Shown here in pieces: positions 53,425 through 62,437 of a stretch of DNA of 64,000 bases (its first letter is position 1; every line of letters begins with the position of its first letter). The translations under genes were made by a program, and so were the position numbers. A model generated the notes under the pieces. The model was given only the letters and a program-made list of their open reading frames with translations, was not told the DNA's origin and did no database searches. The stretch comes from an uncultured Myxococcales bacterium (lineage in GTDB: Bacteria > Myxococcota_A > UBA9042), in NCBI GenBank assembly GCA_903955385.1, contig CAJBNH010000122.1:51637-115636 (forward strand), written 5' to 3'.

Positions 53425-56145
53425 TTACTGCACGATGGGGGTCAGGCGCAGGACTGTGCCGATGTCTCCCACCAGCAACGCATCCTTGCCGAAACTGGCC
53501 ACACTGAACAAGGACGCAATCGATCCCGGCTGCAAGTCCTTGGTTTTCTGTCCGTTCCAGTACAGCGCCATGCCTTGGGTGCCCGCGAGGATCACCTCGT
53601 CCTTCTTCCAGCCCCAGATCGCGCGCACGGTTCGTTTCTCGTCCATCAGGGCGGGCACATACGTCCAGCTTTTGCCGTCCCAGTGCACCAGCACGCCCGA
53701 ACCGTTGGCGTCCGGCGACCCGGAGGCCCACACGTCCTCTGGCCCGCTGCCCCACAGCGCAAGCAGGGTACTGGTCACTTCGTAAGGCTTTTCCTGTCCC
53801 GGGATCGGGTACGGCTCGACCGGCGTCAGCGACCAGCCCGATCCCACAGAGCGATAGATCAGGCCACCCTCTCCCGCCGCCCACACGTTGGTCGGGCTGG
53901 AGCCCCAGACCGTCCGCAGGGTCTTGGTGATCGGCGCGTTCACGACCTGCCAAGTCTTGCCGTTCCAAAGCGCAAGGATGCCGTTCTTGCCACCCACGAT
54001 CACCTGATCCGGTCCCGCAGACCACACCGCGCGCCAGTCGAGCACGGGTCCGCCTTCCAGAAGGGTCCACTCGAGGCCGTCCCAGCGCATCACCACGCCC
54101 AGCAGTCCGGCGGCGTACACATCGTTGGGGCCCGAAGCGTAGATCGCCTGCAGGTGCACGGGTGATGGCGAGGGCGTGACCTTCCAGCCCTCAGCCGTCC
54201 GGTGCGCCAGATAGCCGTTGTCGCCCGCCACCCACACGTCGTCCGGACCGTTGGCATGGATCGCGTTTGCCGTACCGCTGTTCGGCAGCGACTCGGCCGG
54301 GATCCAGCCGTTGCCCTTGCGCTCATAGACGATGCCGCCCTGACCGACCGCCAGCGCCGAGCCAGGGCCGGTCGCGGCCACCGCCTGCACGCCCGGCACG
54401 AAGGCTGCCTGCGTCCAGACCCCGTCGGTGGGATTGCGGGTGAAGATCTGCGAGTTGCCGACCGCTGCGTACAGGCCACCGCCGAAAGACGTCACGCTGC
54501 GCAGCGACGTGCCGGCCATCGCGGGCGGGATCTTGGCGCTCCAGCTGCCGTCCTGCCACTCGAGCACCGAGCCGTTGTCGCCGACGGCCACCGCGTGGGC
54601 CGCCGTCCCTTCTGTTGCCGGTGTGACCGCCACGGCGCGCAGGGTCATCGAGGTCGGCGCCGTGATGATCTGCAGCCCGTTGGCTCCCAGCGTCCCCAAC
54701 AAACCTGAGGCGCCGACACCAAACGCGGGCCCCCCGGGAGGTCCTCCGAACCCGTAGACTTCCTTGGCCTTCCCTTGGTTTTCCAGCGCCCACTTCACAC
54801 CGTTCCAGCGCGCGATGGTGCCGTCCGAACCGACTGCCCACGCCAGATCATCGGCCGCCGCGTACACGCCCCACAACGTCGCGCTGGTCAGGCCCTTGCC
54901 GGTCGAGCCCGTGCCCGCCGCACATTGACTGGTGACGAGCAGGTCATCGACGAACACGCCTTCGCCCGCGTTGCCCGCCGATGTGACGCTGTCGAACGAC
55001 ACCTCCAGACGGACCTTGGTGCCCTGGAACTCCGTCAGATCAACGGTTTGCTGGGTGAAGCCCGTGGTCTTGCCGTTGGGCAGCTTGGTCGCCTTGTCCC
55101 ACACGGTCTTCTTGTTCGCCATGCCGATCACGGCGACGCGCAGCAGGTCCGAGGTCGTTCCCGAGTCCACGTCGAGCATCAACTGGAAGGTCAGCGTGGC
55201 CTTGACCGAGACGGGGACGTCGATGATGGGCGACAGCAGCGTTGCGCCCACCACCTTGCCGTTCTGGTAGTTGTGGCATGGCGGGGACTTGCCGTTGTCG
55301 CAAGCGGCGTCGGGCAGGCCGAAGTAGGCCGCGGCCGGTGGGCTGGAGGCGCGCAGCTTGCCGTCGGCGTCCTGCAGGCCGGCAACCGACCAGACGATAC
55401 CGCCTTGGCCGCTGGCGCTGTGCAGATCCGACACCGACCACTTGCTCAAGCTTTTGTCGAAGCTGTCTGAGAACGCCACGCCGCCGCAGCATCCAGTCGC
55501 TCCGGACGGGGCATGGCTGCACAGGCCGGCATCGCAGATGTCGTTGGAGCACGGGTCGCTGTCGTCGCAGTCCGACGGGGACTTGCAGCCGCCACTCGGG
55601 CCCCAGCTCTGGCCCACCTTGCCGTTGCTGCCCGCGGCCTGCACCAGCGTACCGTTCATGCCGACGGCGAACGCCATGCCGGCGCCCGGGCTGGCCGAGA
55701 CCGCGTTCAAGGTCGGGAACTTGCCCGTCGACAACACCGCCCATTGCAGGCCGTCATAGGACAGGATTGTGCCGTTGGTGCCGACGGACAGCACCCGTGT
55801 CGGATGGTCCGACCAGACGCCGTGCAGGCTGGTCGTGGCGACCTCACCCGGTACCGCAAGCTGCGTCCACAAACCGGTCAGCGTGGTCGCTTCTTGGGCT
55901 GCGTCGACCGCATCGTCAACGGCGTCGGGCTCGACCGTGTCGGCGACCAGATCGGAGTCGGTCGCGTCTGCGGGCGGCAGGACGTCCGGGTCCGTCGTCT
56001 CCGACAAATCGGCCGCGGTTGCGTCTGTTTGCGGGTCGAACCAGGTCTCGTCGGTGTCGCCGCAGCCCGTCGCCGTCAGCGCCAGAACCGTCAGTCCCAA
56101 GGCCGCGGCGGCACCCCGCAAGATCGCAAGAGCACGCATGTTCAT
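53425..56145 (-). CDS. Beta-propeller lipoprotein with Cys-rich and MAM-like insertion
   Basis: The 906-aa lipoprotein (signal LTATGC) has an Asp/Thr/Val tether (about 30-75). Blades of a Kelch/BNR-like propeller follow (repeating G-W-x-x-G-x-x-G-x-W pattern; AVGMNGTLVQ). After about two blades the propeller is interrupted near residues 170-400 by a Cys-rich module (CDDSDPCSNDICDAGLC), like that in the protein at 38960, and a MAM/jelly-roll-like beta-sandwich (FDKSLSKWSVSD, DNGKSPPC, VKATLTFQLMLDV). Propeller blades then resume to the end. It starts at ATG 56145, overlapping the previous stop by four bases (ATGA). A surface recognition role is inferred. Confidence 0.75.
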   Translation of the reverse strand: MNMRALAILRGAAAALGLTVLALTATGCGDTDETWFDPQTDATAADLSETTDPDVLPPADATDSDLVADTVEPDAVDDAVDAAQEATTLTGLWTQLAVPGEVATTSLHGVWSDHPTRVLSVGTNGTILSYDGLQWAVLSTGKFPTLNAVSASPGAGMAFAVGMNGTLVQAAGSNGKVGQSWGPSGGCKSPSDCDDSDPCSNDICDAGLCSHAPSGATGCCGGVAFSDSFDKSLSKWSVSDLHSASGQGGIVWSVAGLQDADGKLRASSPPAAAYFGLPDAACDNGKSPPCHNYQNGKVVGATLLSPIIDVPVSVKATLTFQLMLDVDSGTTSDLLRVAVIGMANKKTVWDKATKLPNGKTTGFTQQTVDLTEFQGTKVRLEVSFDSVTSAGNAGEGVFVDDLLVTSQCAAGTGSTGKGLTSATLWGVYAAADDLAWAVGSDGTIARWNGVKWALENQGKAKEVYGFGGPPGGPAFGVGASGLLGTLGANGLQIITAPTSMTLRAVAVTPATEGTAAHAVAVGDNGSVLEWQDGSWSAKIPPAMAGTSLRSVTSFGGGLYAAVGNSQIFTRNPTDGVWTQAAFVPGVQAVAATGPGSALAVGQGGIVYERKGNGWIPAESLPNSGTANAIHANGPDDVWVAGDNGYLAHRTAEGWKVTPSPSPVHLQAIYASGPNDVYAAGLLGVVMRWDGLEWTLLEGGPVLDWRAVWSAGPDQVIVGGKNGILALWNGKTWQVVNAPITKTLRTVWGSSPTNVWAAGEGGLIYRSVGSGWSLTPVEPYPIPGQEKPYEVTSTLLALWGSGPEDVWASGSPDANGSGVLVHWDGKSWTYVPALMDEKRTVRAIWGWKKDEVILAGTQGMALYWNGQKTKDLQPGSIASLFSVASFGKDALLVGDIGTVLRLTPIVQ

Positions 56146-58088
56146 GGCAGCTTCTCCGCGACTTGGAAGACGCCGCCCTTCATGCCGACGGCCACGACGC
56201 CCTTGTCCGTGGCCGTGACGCCGTACAGCACCGTCGGCACCCCGCTGGACACCCACTGGAACGAGCTGCCGGGCTGCCCGATCACCAACTTGCCGGCCCA
56301 GCCGGCCGCCAGAACCTTGCCGTTGGCCAGCCGGGTGACGCCGTGCAGGAAGTCTCCGGGCGACTCGCTGACCAAGGTCCACGCGTCGTCGATGCGCACG
56401 ATCACTGCGCCGCCGTCGCCGACCGCCGCGGCGCCGCCTGTGCCCCATGCGACCACCCGACGCAGGGCAAGTGCCCCTGCGGCGTCCTCTTGGGTCCATA
56501 CGCCGTCCGCGCCGCGCCGCAGCACCACGCCTGGCGTGTTCTCCAAGCCGCCGACGGCAAACGCCACCGTCCCGGCGACCGCGACGGACCGCAGCGGAAC
56601 CTGAGTGCCGGTCGCTTCGGTCTTCCACTTGCCGTCGGTCCCCCGCACGGCAGCGAAACCATTGTCGCCGACAGCGATGGGCTTGCCGCTCAGCACCGCG
56701 ATGCCGCGCAGCTCGCCGGCTCCCGGCAGCACCTCGGACTGGAAGACGCCCTTGCCGTCGCGGTGCAGCACAGCGCCGCCGGTACCCACGGCCCACAGCT
56801 CGATGCCGTCGCCGGCCACGTCGTTCAGATCGACGCCAGTCGCGGGAGCCGCCAGGTCGAAGAAGGAGGACTGCGCATCCACCGCGCGCAGCAACGAACC
56901 GTACTGACCGCAAGCGACCAGACTGCCGTCGGCCATCGCCGTGATGTTGCGCAGGTCCGCCACCGTTTCTGCGCGGTGGTCCAGCCACTTGCCGTCGACG
57001 AATACCACGCCCGCGCCCTTCTGCCCGACGGCCAGCGCGTGTGCCGAGCTGCCGGTGCCCACGCCCCAAAGACCCGCGAACGACAGCGTGGCCATGTTCA
57101 CGCCGTCGATCGCCTGGACTTCCCACTTGCCGCTCGGCGACAGGTGGACCAGCGCCCCTTGCTCACCGATGGCCCAAGCGTCCGAGTTCGACAGCGCCCA
57201 AATGCCGTACAGCTTGCGCTGGTCGTTGACGAGCACGGACTTCCAAGTGCCATCGAAGGTCGCCAAGTAGGCGTCGTCGCCGGCGGCAAACACGCGTCCC
57301 GCCGGGCTGACATCCAGCGCCCTCAGGACGTGGCCGGCGGCGTCGGGCATCAGCGTCTCGCTCCAGGTGCCACCGGAGAAGCGCACCGCCTTGCCCTCGG
57401 CGCCGACCGCCCAGATCTGCCCGGGTGAAGTCACGCGAATCGCATACAAGTCTGCGTTGCTGTTGGTTTCTTCCTTGGTCCACTTGCCGTCAGGCTGCCG
57501 CCGCAGGATCAGGCCCGCGTCGCCGGCCGCCACCACCGTGTTGCCGTCGGCCGAAGCGTGCACCGCGCGCAGCACCACGCCCTTGGCCGCATCCGGCGTC
57601 ACGTTCTGGATCGCCAGACCGTTCCACTCGAGCAACACACCCTCGCCGACGAACCACGCATGATCCACGTCGGTGCCCCACACGCCCCGTAGCGTGGCAG
57701 AGGTGCCCGAGGCGCGCGGGACAAACGTCTGTCCATTGCCGTGCAGGATCAAGCCCTTGGCGCCCACCAGCCACGCGTCCTGCGGCGAAGAGCCCCACAC
57801 GGCAAACAGATCCTGATCGAACTTCAGCGACCGCGGCGTCAGCACGGGGCCCGTCGCCGTGTCGACCGCGTCCTCGGGGACCGTCGTGTCGCCGGCGACG
57901 TCTTCGGTCGTGTCCGGCAAGGTGTCCTGGGTGGTGTCGGCGATGTCGGTCACCACGGTGTCGGTCGGAGTCGTGGTGTCGTCGCCGCTGCTGGTGTCGC
58001 TGCACGCGCTCAGCAGGGCGCAGGCCGCCACGGTTGCCAGCCACACAATCGGTCGGCCCTGTCGCCGCAGAGTTGGGAACGGAGTCAC
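56142..58088 (-). CDS. Beta-propeller lipoprotein
   Basis: The 648-aa lipoprotein (ALLSACSD) has an acidic Thr/Asp/Val tether (about 33-78), then repeated blades with the AVG-x-x-G-x-x-x-x-W motif: LFAVWGSSPQDAWLVG, GVWGTDVDHAWFVGEG and many more. Blade length is roughly 45 residues, consistent with a WD40/BNR-like propeller. I count about eleven to twelve blade starts but cannot fix the number of propellers. It starts at GTG 58088 with AAGGA upstream. It is 58 bases downstream of the IPT/TIG protein and overlaps the next gene by four bases. No catalytic motif is visible. Confidence 0.8.
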   Translation of the reverse strand: MTPFPTLRRQGRPIVWLATVAACALLSACSDTSSGDDTTTPTDTVVTDIADTTQDTLPDTTEDVAGDTTVPEDAVDTATGPVLTPRSLKFDQDLFAVWGSSPQDAWLVGAKGLILHGNGQTFVPRASGTSATLRGVWGTDVDHAWFVGEGVLLEWNGLAIQNVTPDAAKGVVLRAVHASADGNTVVAAGDAGLILRRQPDGKWTKEETNSNADLYAIRVTSPGQIWAVGAEGKAVRFSGGTWSETLMPDAAGHVLRALDVSPAGRVFAAGDDAYLATFDGTWKSVLVNDQRKLYGIWALSNSDAWAIGEQGALVHLSPSGKWEVQAIDGVNMATLSFAGLWGVGTGSSAHALAVGQKGAGVVFVDGKWLDHRAETVADLRNITAMADGSLVACGQYGSLLRAVDAQSSFFDLAAPATGVDLNDVAGDGIELWAVGTGGAVLHRDGKGVFQSEVLPGAGELRGIAVLSGKPIAVGDNGFAAVRGTDGKWKTEATGTQVPLRSVAVAGTVAFAVGGLENTPGVVLRRGADGVWTQEDAAGALALRRVVAWGTGGAAAVGDGGAVIVRIDDAWTLVSESPGDFLHGVTRLANGKVLAAGWAGKLVIGQPGSSFQWVSSGVPTVLYGVTATDKGVVAVGMKGGVFQVAEKLP

Positions 58089-58146
58089 GTCGGGGTCCTT
58101 CGGGCGCGTCCCGGCGGTTGCCAGGCCAGGGCGCGCAAGGGGCGGG

Positions 58147-61100
58147 CTACTGCCGCGTAAAGAAGTACGAGTGCACCGACCAGGACCGCCACGTCAGCTG
58201 GTCCAGGTCGCTCAGGTCGTAGGCGTCGATGTCGAAGCCTTCCTTGTAGCCGCGAATGATCGTCAGGCGCAGCGGCGTGCCCTTGGGGATGCCCGGCGTG
58301 CCCTGGATCGTCGGGAAGTCAGGCAGCTCGACCTGCGACACGTTGCCCTTGGTCATGATGTTCCACACCGGCGTGTCGCCCATCATGCCGGGGATGCCCA
58401 GCGTCACATAGTTGAAGTGCGGCTCGACCGTAGCAGGGTCCACCGTCCACTTCAGCGTCGTTCCGGTCAGCACGCCAGAGTCCAGCGGTTGGTTCGGCAG
58501 CGGCGGATACAGCATCGGCCCCAGCAACAGCTCGCCCTCGCCCACGGCGTATACATGGCCGTCTTGGGTCGCCCAGACCGCGTTGAGCGCCTTGTCGGAA
58601 ATCGGCGTGTCGACCTCCTGCCAGGTCTGCCCGTCCCAGTGCACCACGACGCCGCGGCTGCCCACGGCCCACACGTCCGAATCCGAGGTGCCGGACACGG
58701 AGGCCAGCGTCGTCGTCACGGGGCTCTTCATCGGCTTCCAGGTGATGCCGTCGAAGTGCAGGATCGTGCCCTTTTCACCGACGGCGTAGACCGAAGTCGG
58801 TCCCACCGCCCACACCGACCGCAGCGCGATCGAGGTGCCCGACGGCTGCAGCTTCCACACTTGGCCGTCCCAAGCCCAGATGGCACCGTAGGTTTGTCCC
58901 ACCGCCCAAATGTGGTCCTTGTCGCTGCCGTGGATGGCGAGCAGGTTGCCGAAGACCGGCGGGCTGGTCGCCTTCCATGTTGCCTGTCCGGCCACATCCT
59001 GCAGCCGGTAGATGCCGTTCTGCGCCGCCGCCCACACCGCCTCGCCCTGACCGTCGGCGGTTGCGAAGACCGCGTTCAGGTTGGCGGTCGTCGGCACGAC
59101 AGGAAGGGTCTCCCACTTGATGCCGGTCTTGACCGCTGCCGAGCCGGCCCAGCCCACCGCCCAGACCTTTTCGCCATGGCCGTATACGCCGCGCAGATCC
59201 GCTTTGCCGGGAGGGGGTTGCAGCGTCCAGCCGTTGCCGGACCAGTGGACCAGACCGCCCTGAGCGCCGACCGCGTACATGTCGTTCGCGTCCTTGCCCC
59301 ACAGGCCGTAGAGGTTGCGGTCGATGCCGGTGGGTACCGCCTCGAAGTCGCCGCCGGGGGCCAGCCGCAGCATCGCGTCGTCGTTGTAGGTCTTGATGTC
59401 CTGCTTCAACGTCATCGAATAGGGCAGCTGCGAAACGCCCAGATCGACGACGATGCCCAGAATCGAGATCGACGCGTCGTGCAGGTCGCCGGAAAGCGCG
59501 GCCGGCAGCTGCTGGATCTCCAGGTGGTCGGGGTCGGTCTCCGTGAACGGATACAGGAACTTCATGTCCTGATAGGGCATTCGCAGCACGCCGTCGCCAC
59601 CCAGCACCAGATACGCCCACGCCGCTGACACGATGTAGTTCTGCGTCGGCCAGATCGGCGGAAGATCCAGACGCGTGACGGCCTTGCCGGTCAGTGGCAT
59701 GTCCAGCTGGATGTTGACGCCGGTGACGCTGCCCTCAGCGCCGACCATCAGGTTGCGCCGCACGCCCATCACGGTGGGGGTGAAGGCCTGCATGGACGCC
59801 GCGTCCTCCGGGACCAGCACCGCACCCGGGGTCTTGTAGCCGCCAAAGCACACGATCGCCATCTCTCCGTAGAAGGTATTGATCTTGTAATTGTAGAAGT
59901 TCTTGGCGTTGGCCTCGAACCCCTTGCCCTCTGGCGGGTAGTTGTCCTGGTCGAACACCGATGGCTTGGTGTGCAGGCAGACCGAGGTCAGCTCGCCCTT
60001 GACCGGCACGCACCGGGCAGGACCGCTCTGCATCGGCATGCACTTGAAACCACTGGTGCATTGCTGGCCCAGCGAGCAGTCGGCCACGCAGCGCTTGCCG
60101 TTGTTCTCGCCGATGTCGACGCAGCCCACGCCGGGGCCGCCCCAGCTGCACGACGCGTCGGAGTCGCACGAGGAGCAGATGGGTGACGGCACGACGCCCA
60201 GCTGGGACGAGCAGCTGCCAACCGGCACGAACACGTACTTGTCCAACCCGACAACCTTGCCGCTGACGGTGGGCGGCGCCTTGCCCGGAGGCGGCGAGCC
60301 CGACGACGGCGGGGGAATCGGCGTGATGTACAGCGTGACGTTGGTCGCATCGAACAGCACGATGGACGCGGACTCGTAGGCTTCCTTGGACGCCGAGACC
60401 ATCTGCTTGCCGGACAGACCCGGGCCGGAGAACGTGATCTGCCCGTCGGCGTTGGTGAATCCTTGATACGGCGTGGTCGGGTCGGTCCACAGCATCGTGA
60501 AGGCGTCGGGCACCGGCTCGCTGTTGCTCGCGTCCAGTACCGTCAGGTTGATTGCGCCGTCGACGTCTGCGCCCCAGGTGCCGCCGTACGCACTCTTGGG
60601 GTTGAAGTAGGTGAAGGCTTTGGCTGCCACGGCCTGGGCTGTCCCGAGGCGAGCTGTCACATCGACCGCGCCCACCTTGCCCGGAGGGGTCTTGCAGGTC
60701 ACGTGGGTCGGGTCCAGGAACGTCAGGTGGGTCGCGGGCTTGCCATCGAACAGCAGCTGCAGCGCAGGCGAGAAGCCGTTGCCGTAGACGTGCACGTAGG
60801 TGCCGCCGGCCTGCGCGCCGGTCGACGGGTAGGGTACGTACAGCTGCAAGTCCTTGCTTGAATAGGCAAAGCCGTTCGGCAGGACCGCCGTCTGGGTGCC
60901 GACTTGAACCGATACGGGAACATAGCCCGGGCTGCCGGGAGGCGTGACCGCCTGCAGCTCCGCGTCACTGACCACCAGCACGGTCGAAGTCGACAACGCG
61001 CCGATCCGGACCGTGGGCTTGCCCTTGGAGAACCCGGACCCCTTGATCACGATCTTGGTGTTGCCCTCGACCGAGCCGCTGGACGGAGTGACCGACGAAA

Positions 61101-62406
61101 TCCCCAGCGTATCCGTATAGGTATAGCCGTCGGCGAGCTTGCCGGTGCCCTTCGACGTCATCAGCACCACGGCCACCGGGCCTGCCACACCGCCCTTGGG
61201 CACCTGCACGACCAGCGTGTGGGCGGCCGGCTGGATCTCGACGACCTTGGCCACCTGATTGCCGAACAGCACCGTCGTGTCGCCTGCGGAGACCAGGCCG
61301 GTCGCCACCAGCGTCGCCACGCCGCCGCCTGCCAGCGGACCCGACGCGGGCGCTACCGAAAGCAGCTGCGTCGCCGCTTGCCCTTGGTCGTCGGTGTAGA
61401 CGAAGCCACCGGCGAGCGCTCCGGTGCCGTAGGTCGTCGTGACCACCACGTCTGCCTTGCCTGCCATGCCGGGAGGGGTGGCGATCTCCAGGCGATCGAC
61501 GCCTACCAGCGCCAGGATCGTGGCTTTGGCGCCGCCGATCGTGACGTCGGCGTCCTTGGTCAGGCCTGTGCCGGTCAACACCGCTTGGGTGCCACCCGCA
61601 GTCGGACCCGCACCGGGGATCAGCGACGCGACAGTGGGGGCCGCCGTGTAGAAGAAGCCCTTCTTCATCACCGCCGCACCCTGGTCGCTGACGACGTGCA
61701 CCGTGGCCGGTCCAAACACGCCAGGAGGCGTGACGGCCAGAATCTGGTCCTCGCCCGAGACCTGCACGCCCAGCGCCTGCCGACCGCCGATCAACACGGA
61801 CACCTTGCCGGTGAAGCCGGATCCCGAGAGCACCAGCGGAGTTCCGCCCGCCACGGGCCCCGTGGACGGCTGCACCGAGGTCAGCACCAGTGCGTTGGCG
61901 TACAGGTACGCCTTGTCCAGACGGCTGGACAGGCTGGGGTCACCGGGAAGGACGACTTCGACATCGACCAGACCCGTCTCGTGCGGCGGCGTGCGAATCT
62001 CGAGCCGCTTGGAATCGATGAACGTGATGGCCGAGGGGTCCAGGGGGGTCCCGCCGATCAGAACCTGCACGGTCTCGTTGAAGCCCGACCCGGTCAGCGT
62101 CACGACCTCGCCGCCGACAGACGAGCCCTTGTCCGGGCTGATGGACTGCAGCGTGAACGGCTCTGGCGCGACATCCTCGACGGCATCCACGGGCGTCGCG
62201 TCTTCAGCGACATCGGCCGGGACCAGGTCCTCACCGGGCAGGGCATCCGCAGCCGTATCAGCCGGTTGAGCATCCGTCGCGACGGTGTCGGCTGCACTCG
62301 GGTCGGCGGCCGGATCTGAGCAGGCGGTGGTCAGCAGCGTCAGCGCCGCGATGGCCGCCAGCACGGTCCAGGCCAGTTCCCCGCTTTTGTTTCGCAGGCT
62401 TGTCAT
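58147..62406 (-). CDS. Giant IPT/TIG-repeat and beta-propeller lipoprotein
   Basis: The 1419-aa lipoprotein (LLTTACSD) has an acidic Ala/Asp/Val/Thr tether (about 32-80). Six IPT/TIG domains follow (about 82-610); each opens with SP-x-x-G-x-x-x-GG and contains LTGSGF or similar. Next is a carboxypeptidase-regulatory-like beta-domain (about 640-720; TNADGQITFSGPGL). A Cys-rich segment follows (about 750-820, CSSCDSDASCSWGGPGVGC). The C-terminal roughly 350 residues hold propeller blades (DSDVWAVGSRGVVVHWDGQTW). It lies 31 bases downstream of the IgGFc-binding-like gene, with GGGGGA before the ATG. The modular design suggests a long, surface-exposed adhesin or receptor. Confidence 0.82.
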   Translation of the reverse strand: MTSLRNKSGELAWTVLAAIAALTLLTTACSDPAADPSAADTVATDAQPADTAADALPGEDLVPADVAEDATPVDAVEDVAPEPFTLQSISPDKGSSVGGEVVTLTGSGFNETVQVLIGGTPLDPSAITFIDSKRLEIRTPPHETGLVDVEVVLPGDPSLSSRLDKAYLYANALVLTSVQPSTGPVAGGTPLVLSGSGFTGKVSVLIGGRQALGVQVSGEDQILAVTPPGVFGPATVHVVSDQGAAVMKKGFFYTAAPTVASLIPGAGPTAGGTQAVLTGTGLTKDADVTIGGAKATILALVGVDRLEIATPPGMAGKADVVVTTTYGTGALAGGFVYTDDQGQAATQLLSVAPASGPLAGGGVATLVATGLVSAGDTTVLFGNQVAKVVEIQPAAHTLVVQVPKGGVAGPVAVVLMTSKGTGKLADGYTYTDTLGISSVTPSSGSVEGNTKIVIKGSGFSKGKPTVRIGALSTSTVLVVSDAELQAVTPPGSPGYVPVSVQVGTQTAVLPNGFAYSSKDLQLYVPYPSTGAQAGGTYVHVYGNGFSPALQLLFDGKPATHLTFLDPTHVTCKTPPGKVGAVDVTARLGTAQAVAAKAFTYFNPKSAYGGTWGADVDGAINLTVLDASNSEPVPDAFTMLWTDPTTPYQGFTNADGQITFSGPGLSGKQMVSASKEAYESASIVLFDATNVTLYITPIPPPSSGSPPPGKAPPTVSGKVVGLDKYVFVPVGSCSSQLGVVPSPICSSCDSDASCSWGGPGVGCVDIGENNGKRCVADCSLGQQCTSGFKCMPMQSGPARCVPVKGELTSVCLHTKPSVFDQDNYPPEGKGFEANAKNFYNYKINTFYGEMAIVCFGGYKTPGAVLVPEDAASMQAFTPTVMGVRRNLMVGAEGSVTGVNIQLDMPLTGKAVTRLDLPPIWPTQNYIVSAAWAYLVLGGDGVLRMPYQDMKFLYPFTETDPDHLEIQQLPAALSGDLHDASISILGIVVDLGVSQLPYSMTLKQDIKTYNDDAMLRLAPGGDFEAVPTGIDRNLYGLWGKDANDMYAVGAQGGLVHWSGNGWTLQPPPGKADLRGVYGHGEKVWAVGWAGSAAVKTGIKWETLPVVPTTANLNAVFATADGQGEAVWAAAQNGIYRLQDVAGQATWKATSPPVFGNLLAIHGSDKDHIWAVGQTYGAIWAWDGQVWKLQPSGTSIALRSVWAVGPTSVYAVGEKGTILHFDGITWKPMKSPVTTTLASVSGTSDSDVWAVGSRGVVVHWDGQTWQEVDTPISDKALNAVWATQDGHVYAVGEGELLLGPMLYPPLPNQPLDSGVLTGTTLKWTVDPATVEPHFNYVTLGIPGMMGDTPVWNIMTKGNVSQVELPDFPTIQGTPGIPKGTPLRLTIIRGYKEGFDIDAYDLSDLDQLTWRSWSVHSYFFTRQ

Positions 62407-62437
62407 CGGATATCCCCCATTCTTCTTGCCCGCTGCG

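Noticed and set aside
56146..57126. N-terminal extension of the propeller protein at 53425
   Set aside because: The extension overlaps the previous lipoprotein gene out of frame and is Arg-rich; the lipoprotein signal at 56145 marks the real start.
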